A stretch of 12,413 nucleotides of DNA from Pseudomonadota bacterium (GTDB lineage: Bacteria; Pseudomonadota; Alphaproteobacteria; Rhizobiales; Rhizobiaceae), in the NCBI GenBank assembly GCA_023387775.1, contig JAEWHN010000076.1:1-12413 (forward strand), written 5' to 3'. This document shows, one piece after another, positions 6,956 to 12,413 of this stretch (its first letter is position 1; each line of letters begins with the position of its first letter). A program made the position numbers and the translations under genes. A model generated the notes under the pieces. The model did not search any database, had not been told where the DNA came from, and saw only the letters and a list, made by a program, of their open reading frames with translations.

Positions 6956-7987
6956 TTGGAGCCGATCGAAAAGGCGATACGCAACGCCTTCGAAAAGGGA
7001 AACGCCAGTGACCAGGCCTTTCGCGAGAAGGTCTATCGCTCGGCGTTCACCGCGCTCGACCGCGCGCTGAAGGCGAATCCGGGCCTTACCGTCGAGGCCG
7101 CCATCAAGCGCCGCAAGGCCCTGCAGGCCAAGATCGCCGAGATCGAATCGGAATTCGTGGCCGGCGCGCCTGCAATCGATCCGGCCTCTTCGGATGTCGC
7201 CGCCCCGAGCCTTGACGACGTGCGGCCCGGCGGTGGCGATGCTGCCTTCACCGCTCCCGACATTGCCGGCGAGCGCCGCCAGGATGCGGGGCGCGGCAAG
7301 ACCAGGCGCGCAGGCGCAGCGTCGGCGAAAGCCGAGCGCGGCGGGCGTCGCGCGCGGCGTTCCCGCTCCCCCTTTCTTCGCCTGCTGGTAAGCATGGCGC
7401 TGCTGGCGGCCATCGGCCTCGCAGGCTGGGGCGCGCTCCGGTCCGGCATATGGAAGATGCCGACGAGGGACGACATCGCGCAGATCGGCAAGAGCCTGGC
7501 GCCGGCAAACGAGGGCGCGCCGGCCCTGTCGGGACAGGCCGACCCCAACCGCGCCTGGATCGAAGTGTTCTCGCCCGCCGACCCCACCGGCGTGACGGCG
7601 CCGGCCGGCACCTCGGCCGAGGTGATGCAGGATGGCTCGGGCAGCTTCCTGCGCATGCGCTCCGGCGGTTCCGATGCCGCCATCCTGTTCGACGTCGGCC
7701 AGGGCGTTCTGGAACGGCTCGCCGGCAAGCAGGCCATCTTCGACATCGTCGCCCGCGGCGCCGACGGCAAGCAGACGCAGATGTCGGTGGATTGCAATTT
7801 CGGCGAACTTGGCGATTGCGGCCGCAAGCGCTATGCGGTCAGCCAGGACCGTGGCGACTATCTGTTCGAGATCGACTTCCGCTCCGTCGATCCAGGCTCC
7901 GGCGGCACCATCGCCGTCAACACGGATGTTGGTGGCCAGGGCAAGTCGGTGGACATCTACGAAATCAGGGTTTCGGTGTCGCAGTAG
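6956..7987 (+). CDS. Unrecognised single-pass membrane protein with C-terminal beta-rich domain
   Basis: A 343-residue protein of unknown function. Residues 1-68 are helical and charged (EKAIRNAFEKGN, REKVYRSAFTALDRAL, then RRKALQAKIAEIESEF, a likely coiled coil). Residues 70-138 are Ala/Pro/Gly-rich and become strongly basic (RGGRRARRSRS). One hydrophobic helix follows (about 141-161, LRLLVSMALLAAIGLAGWGAL). The basic side should stay in the cytoplasm, placing 165-343 in the periplasm. That part looks beta-rich and jelly-roll-like (FDVGQGVL, AIFDIVARGADGKQ, GDYLFEIDFRS, KSVDIYEIRVSV) and has two close cysteines, C280 and C288, that could form a disulfide. The TTG start at 6956 has GGGGA 6 nt upstream (6945-6949). 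Homologues probably exist as hypothetical proteins in Rhizobiales. It is convergent with the DNA ligase gene, with a 22-bp gap and no visible terminator. Confidence 0.85.
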   Translation: MEPIEKAIRNAFEKGNASDQAFREKVYRSAFTALDRALKANPGLTVEAAIKRRKALQAKIAEIESEFVAGAPAIDPASSDVAAPSLDDVRPGGGDAAFTAPDIAGERRQDAGRGKTRRAGAASAKAERGGRRARRSRSPFLRLLVSMALLAAIGLAGWGALRSGIWKMPTRDDIAQIGKSLAPANEGAPALSGQADPNRAWIEVFSPADPTGVTAPAGTSAEVMQDGSGSFLRMRSGGSDAAILFDVGQGVLERLAGKQAIFDIVARGADGKQTQMSVDCNFGELGDCGRKRYAVSQDRGDYLFEIDFRSVDPGSGGTIAVNTDVGGQGKSVDIYEIRVSVSQ

Positions 7988-8009
7988 TCCTGGGGCGCGG
8001 CAAGCCGGC

Positions 8010-9611
8010 TCAGTCCAGCAGCGCCTGCAGCGTTTCGATGCGGTCAGCCTCGGCGGCCGGCTTGTCCCAGCGCAGGCGCGAAATGCGCGGGAAGCGCATG
8101 GCCACCCCCGACTTGTGCCGCGTCGAGCGGTTCAGCCCCTCGAAGGCGATCTCCAGCACCAGTCCGGCACGGCGGTCGGCGCGCACCGAGCGCACCGGGC
8201 CAAATCGCTCGACCGTGTTGTCGCGCACGAACTTGTCGATCTGGCGCAACTCCTCGTCGGTGAAGCCGAAATAGGCCTTGCCCACCGGCACCAGCTCTTC
8301 CGCGCCTTCCGGCCCGGCCCAGACGCCGAAAGTGTAGTCGGAATAGAAGCTGGAGCGCTTGCCGTGGCCGCGCTGCGCATACATCAGCACCGCATCCACG
8401 GTGAAGGGGTCGCGCTTCCACTTGAACCAAGGGCCTTTCGGCCGGCCGGCGAGATAGGCCGAGTCGCGGCGCTTCAGCATCACGCCCTCGATCACCGGAT
8501 GCGGCGGGTTGCTGCGCATTTCCTCCAGCGCGTCCCAGCTGGAAAACAGCGCCAGCGGCGAAAGGTCGAAGCGGTCGGGGTCGAGCCGGCGCACGAAGTT
8601 TTCCAGCCGGCCGCGCCGCTCCAGAAAGGGCAGGGCGCGCACGTCTTCCGCGCCCTCCTGCAACAGGTCGTAGCAGCGCACGAACACCGGATAGCGCTCG
8701 CGCATCTTTGCCGACACCGTCTTGCGGTTCAGCCGCTGCTGCAGGTCGGAGAAGGTTCCGGTTTCGCGCTGCGGGTCGCCCACCAGCAGTTCGCCGTCCA
8801 GCACGCCCTCGAAGCGCATCGCTTCGACAAGATCGGGGAAGGCCGGCGAGATATCGTCGCCGGTGCGAGAATAGAGCCTGCGCAAACCGCCTTCCGAAAC
8901 CGCCTGAACGCGGATGCCGTCCCATTTCCATTCGGCGGCATAGTCGGCCGGATCGAGCCGCTCCAGATCGCCGTCGCCGACCGGATTGGCCAGCATGACC
9001 GGACGGAACAGCGCCTTGGCAGCTTTCTCCGGCTTGGGGCCCTTGCCCTCCAGCCAGGCGAACAGCTCGGCATAGGGCGGCGTCAGCCCATGCCATAGCT
9101 CCTCGATCTCGGTCACGTCGACCCCGCCCAGGTCGGCCAGCGCCTGCTTGGCCAGCCGGGCCGAAACGCCGATGCGCAAGCCGCCTGTCACCAGCTTGAT
9201 GATGGCATAGCGCGCCGAAATGTCGGCGCGGTCGAGCAGGCGTGCCAGCACGCGCGGCCCGTCGGAACGGCTCGCCGCTTGCAGCGCGCCCACCACGTCG
9301 GCCAGCGTGGGGCGGGCGTTTGCGGCCTGGTGCGCGGGCGGCTCGGGCCACACCAGCGACACTGTTTCGGCGAGGTCGCCGACATAGTCGTAGGAATAGC
9401 CGAACAGCACCGGGTCCAGGCGCTCGGTCACCAGCGTGCGCAGCATCGCCGGCTTAACCGCCGCGATCGACAGGTCGCCGGTGATGGCGGCAAGCGCGTA
9501 ACCTCGGTCGGGGTCTTCGACGGTGCGGAAATAGTCGGTCAGCAGGGTAAGCTTGCCGTTGCGCGAGGGCGTCAGCACCAGGCGGTCGAGCAGTTCGGCG
9601 AAGCGGTGCAT
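8010..9611 (-). CDS. ATP-dependent DNA ligase, ligase-associated repair cluster type
   Basis: A 533-residue enzyme that seals nicks using ATP. An N-terminal helical DNA-binding domain (1-200) includes the family segment ARYAIIKLVTGGLRIGVSARL (133-153). In the nucleotidyltransferase domain motif I is EWKWDGIR, with K229 the AMP-accepting lysine. Further motifs are YSRTGDDIS (247-255), DGELLV (272-277), EGVMLK (375-380) and WFKWKRD (395-401). The OB domain ends with RFPRISRLRWDK (506-517). It belongs to the bacterial ligases encoded beside an MBL-fold exonuclease and an Lhr-type helicase; there is no LigD polymerase or phosphoesterase domain, so it is not the NHEJ type. The ATG at 9611 overlaps the exonuclease stop as TGATG, so the two are coupled. 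A longer in-frame reading up to 10007 would only add Arg/Gly-rich antisense-like sequence lying within the exonuclease gene. Confidence 0.97.
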   Translation of the reverse strand: MHRFAELLDRLVLTPSRNGKLTLLTDYFRTVEDPDRGYALAAITGDLSIAAVKPAMLRTLVTERLDPVLFGYSYDYVGDLAETVSLVWPEPPAHQAANARPTLADVVGALQAASRSDGPRVLARLLDRADISARYAIIKLVTGGLRIGVSARLAKQALADLGGVDVTEIEELWHGLTPPYAELFAWLEGKGPKPEKAAKALFRPVMLANPVGDGDLERLDPADYAAEWKWDGIRVQAVSEGGLRRLYSRTGDDISPAFPDLVEAMRFEGVLDGELLVGDPQRETGTFSDLQQRLNRKTVSAKMRERYPVFVRCYDLLQEGAEDVRALPFLERRGRLENFVRRLDPDRFDLSPLALFSSWDALEEMRSNPPHPVIEGVMLKRRDSAYLAGRPKGPWFKWKRDPFTVDAVLMYAQRGHGKRSSFYSDYTFGVWAGPEGAEELVPVGKAYFGFTDEELRQIDKFVRDNTVERFGPVRSVRADRRAGLVLEIAFEGLNRSTRHKSGVAMRFPRISRLRWDKPAAEADRIETLQALLD

Positions 9612-10621
9612 CAATCCCCCTCGTCCTCGTAGCCCACCAGGTGCAGCGGCTTTGCCTTGATGCCGCCAAGCTCGCACCAGCGCACCAGCGCCTCCTCGCG
9701 GCCATGCGTCACCCACACCTCGCCGGCGCCGGTTTCGGTGATGGTCGCGGTCAGTTCGTCCCAGTCGGAATGGTCGGAGATGATCAGCGGCAGCTCCACG
9801 CCGCGCTGTTTGGCGCGCTGGCGAATGCGCATCCAGCCCGATGCGAAGCATGAGACGGGGTCGGGAAAGCGCCGCGACCAGCGATCCGAGAAGGCGGCGG
9901 GCGGGCCCACCACGATCTCGCCGGCGAAGTCTTGCCTTTCGCCGCCCTCCACCGTCGCCGGCTGCAGGTCGCCCAGTTCCACGCCCCGGCTTTCGTAGTA
10001 GTCGCACAGCTTGGCCAGCGCGCCATGGATATAGATGGTGCGCTCGTAGCCGGCCTGCCGCAGCAGCTTGATGACGCGCTGCGCCTTGCCCAGCGCATAG
10101 GCGCCGACCATGTGCGTGCGCTCGGGAAACTGCTCGACCGATTTTATCAGCCGCGCGATCTCATCGGCATCTGGGGGATGGCGGAACACCGGCAGGCCGA
10201 AGGTCGCCTCGGTGATGAACACGTCGCAGCGGATCGGAGTGAAGGGCGCGCAGGTGGGGTCCGGCTGGCGCTTGTAGTCGCCCGACGCCACGATGCGCAT
10301 GCCGCCATGCTCCACGCAGATCTGGGCCGAGCCCAGCACGTGACCGGCGGGCTGGAACGTCACCCTGACGTCGTTCAGGGAAATCGTTTCGCCCGGCTTT
10401 GCCGCCTGCGTCGTGCCGGCAAAGCCGGGGCCGCAGCGCAGTTCCATGATGTCCAGCGTCTCGCGCGTCGCCAGCACCGCGCCATGGCCAGCACGCGCGT
10501 GGTCGGAATGGCCGTGGGTGATCAGCGCGCGCGCCACCGGTCGCACGGGGTCGATGTGGAAATCGCCGGGTGGGCAATAGAGTCCTTCCGGGCGGGAACA
10601 GAGGAGGTCGCTGGCGCGCAT
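9611..10621 (-). CDS. Ligase-associated DNA exonuclease, metallo-beta-lactamase fold
   Basis: A 336-residue nuclease of the CPSF/beta-CASP-like MBL superfamily, the partner of the downstream ligase in DNA repair. Metal ligands are visible in order: HGHSDH (36-41), H94 in PAGHVLGS, D115 in SGDYKR, E138 in ITEATFG, H284 in ISDHSDWDEL, and H306 in VTHGREE. Studied members of this type are manganese-dependent DNA nucleases. Length is normal for the family. Its TGA shares a base with the ligase ATG (TGATG). The start ATG at 10621 has no clear Shine-Dalgarno, only GAGAG close by. CTATCT (10634-10629) could be a -10 element that would place the transcript start at or next to the ATG. The gene is divergent from the TPR-methyltransferase across a 100-bp gap. 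Confidence 0.96.
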   Translation of the reverse strand: MRASDLLCSRPEGLYCPPGDFHIDPVRPVARALITHGHSDHARAGHGAVLATRETLDIMELRCGPGFAGTTQAAKPGETISLNDVRVTFQPAGHVLGSAQICVEHGGMRIVASGDYKRQPDPTCAPFTPIRCDVFITEATFGLPVFRHPPDADEIARLIKSVEQFPERTHMVGAYALGKAQRVIKLLRQAGYERTIYIHGALAKLCDYYESRGVELGDLQPATVEGGERQDFAGEIVVGPPAAFSDRWSRRFPDPVSCFASGWMRIRQRAKQRGVELPLIISDHSDWDELTATITETGAGEVWVTHGREEALVRWCELGGIKAKPLHLVGYEDEGD

Positions 10622-10721
10622 GCTCTCAAGATAGGTATTTGTGCGGCTTCGAAAAGCCTGATAAAAATTGCGCCGCTTCGGGCGTCCGCCCGGGCTTCCA
10701 TCGTCATAGGTCCCACGCTGC
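10622..10721. promoter_or_regulatory. Divergent control region, exonuclease-ligase operon versus methyltransferase
   Basis: This 100-bp gap must hold the start signals of both units. Two inverted repeats are visible: GGCTT-CGAA-AAGCC (10645-10658) and CGGGCG-TC-CGCCCG (10679-10692). The AT-rich piece TGATAAAAATTG (10659-10670) lies between them. No alphaproteobacterial LexA box (GTTC-N7-GTTC) is present. Whether the repeats bind a regulator is unknown. Confidence 0.4.
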
Positions 10722-11642
10722 TTGAAGCCGCTGCAAACCTCGTCAGGTGACCTTCTGGCGGACCGCCGCGCCGACTACGCAGAAATGCTGTCCGGTTCGG
10801 GCGATCCTGCCGCCGCCGCCGAGCTTATGCTCGGTGCGCTGGAGCTTGCGCCACACTGGGCGCTGGGGTGGTTCCGGCTTGGCGAGATGCACGAGGCGGC
10901 CGGCGACATGGCCGCCGCCGCAAAGGCCTGGCGCCGCGTGCTGGAGCTCGAGCCAGTGGACCCGTTCGGCGCCGGCCTGAAGCTGGAACTGATCGGCGAG
11001 GCGGGGTCGGGCGGAGCGCCGCCCAGCGCCTTCGTCGAGGCGCTGTTTGACCAGTATGCGCCGAAATTCGACGACTCGCTCGTCAACCGGCTGGCCTATA
11101 GCGTGCCGGCCGCGCTCGAGGTGGCGATCCGCGCCGCGCACCCGGGGCGCTTCGCAAGCGCCGTCGATCTTGGCTGCGGCACCGGCCTGATGGGCGAGAG
11201 GCTGCGGCCCATCTGCGACCATCTCGAGGGCTACGACATCTCCGCCGGCATGCTGCGCATCGCGCGCGAAAAAGCCGTGTACGACAGGCTGGTCAAGGCC
11301 GACCTGCAGACGCTCAGCCATGAAGGCGAGAAGGTCGATCTGGTCACGGCGGCTGATGTGTTCATCTATGTCGGCGCGCTTGAAAAGGTCATCGCCACGG
11401 CGGCCTCGATGCTGCGGGAAGGAGGGGTGTTCGCCTTCTCGGTGGAACATTGGCGGGGGAAGGGGGATTTCATCCTCCAGCCCTCGCGGCGCTACGCGCA
11501 TTCGCAAGCCTATGTGCGTAGCGTCATGACCAAGAATGCCCTCACCCTTCTATCTCTCGAACCCCACATCATCAGGCAGGACCGCGGCCAGCCCATCGAT
11601 GGCCTGCTGGTCGTCGCGCGCAACGACCCTTCGGCGCGCTGA
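10722..11642 (+). CDS. TPR-containing SAM-dependent methyltransferase (COG4976 type)
   Basis: A 306-residue cytoplasmic protein. Residues 15-80 form about two tetratricopeptide-type helical repeats (ADYAEMLSGSGDPAAAAELMLGALELAP, then ALGWFRLGEMHEAAGDMAAAAKAWRRVLELEP). A linker FVEALFDQYAPKFDDSLVNRLAYSVP (104-129) precedes the Rossmann domain. Motif I is VDLGCGTGLMG (148-158), the acidic end of strand 2 is EGYDIS (169-174), and strand 4 is VDLVTAADVFIYVG (205-218). The methyl acceptor is unknown; TPR repeats suggest a protein partner. A TAG lies in frame five codons upstream (10707-10709), so TTG at 10722 is the earliest usable start; only a weak AGG 11 nt upstream supports it, and the next ATG is codon 22, inside the first repeat. 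It sits between the exonuclease-ligase operon and the helicase, convergent with the small coiled-coil gene. Confidence 0.92.
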   Translation: MKPLQTSSGDLLADRRADYAEMLSGSGDPAAAAELMLGALELAPHWALGWFRLGEMHEAAGDMAAAAKAWRRVLELEPVDPFGAGLKLELIGEAGSGGAPPSAFVEALFDQYAPKFDDSLVNRLAYSVPAALEVAIRAAHPGRFASAVDLGCGTGLMGERLRPICDHLEGYDISAGMLRIAREKAVYDRLVKADLQTLSHEGEKVDLVTAADVFIYVGALEKVIATAASMLREGGVFAFSVEHWRGKGDFILQPSRRYAHSQAYVRSVMTKNALTLLSLEPHIIRQDRGQPIDGLLVVARNDPSAR

Positions 11643-11652
11643 GTAATTTTCT

Positions 11653-11844
11653 CTACCGGCTGGTCCGGGGACGGTCCATCATCCCGCGCGAGCGCAACTG
11701 CTGCTCCGCCGGCTTTGCTGCCGTGCCGGCCTGCATCTGCGCGATGATCTTCTGAAGCTCCGCAACCAGGTCCTCCAGCGTGGCAACGCGCGCCTCGAGC
11801 GTGGCGATCCGGTCATCTCCCGAACTGTCCTGGTCTATCTTCAC
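11653..11844 (-). CDS. Small leucine-zipper-like coiled-coil protein (63 aa)
   Basis: No family is assigned. Residues 12-38 (RIATLEARVATLEDLVAELQKIIAQMQ) form a regular heptad array: I13, V20, V27, I34 at 'a' and L16, L23, L30, M37 at 'd'. Beta-branched residues at 'a' with Leu at 'd' favour a parallel dimer. The tail (40-63) is polar and basic (PAEQQLRSRGMMDRPRTSR). The start is a GTG at 11844 with GAGAGG six bases upstream, a good ribosome site. The frame is open further upstream to 12237 but that part is antisense to the helicase. There is some resemblance to SlyX-type small coils, not enough to name it. It is divergent from the helicase (133-bp gap) and its stop is 10 bp from the methyltransferase stop. 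Confidence 0.65.
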   Translation of the reverse strand: MKIDQDSSGDDRIATLEARVATLEDLVAELQKIIAQMQAGTAAKPAEQQLRSRGMMDRPRTSR

Positions 11845-11977
11845 CGCATGCCTCTCTGCAAAGTGGAAGCAAGCAGTAGTCGATCCTGCATCATCTGTCA
11901 GTCCAGCGATGCTGGCCGATCCCGTTTTGTTCGCAAAATCGCTTGGCTGCCGGTCCGCGTCGCGGTACTTCTGGCGC

Positions 11978-12413
11978 GTGAACGACCAGAGCCGACCAGA
12001 GCCGAGCGAACCGTCCGCCATTCTGCCCGAACCGTTCCTGAAATGGTTCGCCGGCCGCGGCTGGTCGCCGCGCGTGCACCAGCTTGATCTGCTCTCCCGC
12101 GCAGAGGCTGGAAAGTCGGTGCTGCTGATTGCGCCGACGGGCGCGGGCAAGACGCTCGCCGGCTTCCTGCCCACGCTGGTCGATCTGGCGAACAGGCCGA
12201 AGCGCCGGCCCGGCCAGGCGCGGCGCGGCATCCACACGCTCTACATCTCGCCTCTCAAGGCGCTTGCCGTCGATATACAGCGCAACCTCGGCATGCCGGT
12301 GGCCGAGATCGGCCTGCCGATCACGCTCGAGACCCGCACCGGCGACACCCCGGCCCACAAGCGCCAGCGCCAGAAGCTGGTGCCGCCCGACATATTGATG
12401 ACCACGCCGGAGC
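11978..12413 (+). CDS. Ligase-associated Lhr-type DEXH-box helicase (5' part only)
   Basis: The frame is open from GTG 11978 through the right edge (145 complete codons); Lhr-core helicases are about 800 residues, so most is outside. The conserved N-terminus is present: ILPEPFLKWFAGRGWSPRVHQLDLLSRAEAGKS (15-47), the Walker A motif APTGAGKT (52-59, K58), YISPLKALAVDIQRNL (89-104, motif Ia), TRTGDT (119-124) and ILMTTPE (139-145, motif Ib). These proteins unwind DNA:DNA or RNA:DNA hybrids 3' to 5' and cluster with the exonuclease and ligase found 1.4 kb to the left. The start is uncertain: no clear ribosome site precedes GTG 11978, and an in-frame ATG at 11909 would add 23 residues of unlikely composition. 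The phosphoesterase partner often follows the helicase and may lie beyond the window. Confidence 0.92.
   Translation, partial: MNDQSRPEPSEPSAILPEPFLKWFAGRGWSPRVHQLDLLSRAEAGKSVLLIAPTGAGKTLAGFLPTLVDLANRPKRRPGQARRGIHTLYISPLKALAVDIQRNLGMPVAEIGLPITLETRTGDTPAHKRQRQKLVPPDILMTTPE
11984..12003 (+). repeat. 10-bp tandem duplication next to the helicase start
   Basis: GACCAGAGCC occurs twice in direct succession (11984-11993 and 11994-12003), two codons after the proposed GTG start. Because the unit is not a multiple of three, gain or loss of one copy would shift the frame between start codon and helicase body. It encodes part of a variable Pro/Glu/Ser-rich N-terminus. Confidence 0.8.

Noticed and set aside
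7632..9098. 488-codon open frame on the plus strand over the membrane protein and ligase
   Set aside because: Crosses the ends of two convergent genes and reads as His/Gln/Arg-rich antisense without motifs.
9612..10007. N-terminal extension of the ligase frame
   Set aside because: Lies within the exonuclease gene in another frame, has no domain and no ribosome site; the ligase family starts at MHRFAELLDRLVL.
12029..12049. LexA-like GAAC/GTTC words in the helicase start region
   Set aside because: GAAC-N7-GAAA has a mismatch and the GTTC pair has eight instead of seven bases between; both are inside the coding sequence for the conserved LPEPFLKWF segment.
11845..12237. Upstream extension of the small coiled-coil gene to 194 codons
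   Set aside because: Overlaps the helicase N-terminus in antisense, shows no domain, and the GTG at 11844 has its own good ribosome site.

Overview
The window is GC-rich, densely coded DNA that looks like the chromosome of an alphaproteobacterium of the order Rhizobiales, probably near Mesorhizobium or other Phyllobacteriaceae. That placement rests on protein style (MCP hairpin tip of the NAGVEAARAG type, HPP-CBS protein, exonuclease/ligase pair with a related helicase) and on a tRNA promoter of the CTTGAC-N17-CTATAT type. It is an inference from memory of these families, not a database result. No insertion sequence, CRISPR array, rRNA, integrase or prophage gene was seen.

Left part (1-3707): a membrane protein with an HPP domain and two CBS domains runs leftwards and is cut by the window edge. 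A large dCache-type methyl-accepting chemotaxis protein (MCP) runs rightwards from the shared upstream region. Its leader carries two back-to-back 15-bp inverted repeats.

Middle (3820-6526): a TauE/SafE-type permease meets a two-gene TetR regulator plus EamA/DMT exporter operon tail to tail, with both stop codons inside one CTAG. The TetR gene has a clear inverted-repeat operator candidate in its leader, and its stop overlaps the exporter start (ATGA). This is the usual layout of a self-regulated efflux unit. A tRNA-Thr(CGU) follows, with a visible promoter, encoded CCA and a terminator candidate, so it looks like a self-contained transcription unit.

Right part (6527-12413): a roughly 430-bp stretch without a convincing gene but with strong hairpins precedes an unrecognised single-pass membrane protein. 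Next comes the best-defined system here: an MBL-fold 'ligase-associated' DNA exonuclease and an ATP-dependent DNA ligase in a translationally coupled operon, and about 1.4 kb away a related Lhr-type DEXH helicase whose first 145 codons are visible. These are components of the known bacterial Lhr-exonuclease-ligase-phosphoesterase DNA repair cluster. Here the cluster is split by a TPR-containing SAM methyltransferase (COG4976 type) and a 63-residue leucine-zipper-like protein. The phosphoesterase partner is not in the window and could lie to the right of it.

Two real genes run off the window (HPP-CBS at the left, helicase at the right). Six of ten protein genes appear to start with TTG or GTG. 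Several long open frames are only antisense or out-of-frame shadows and are not annotated.
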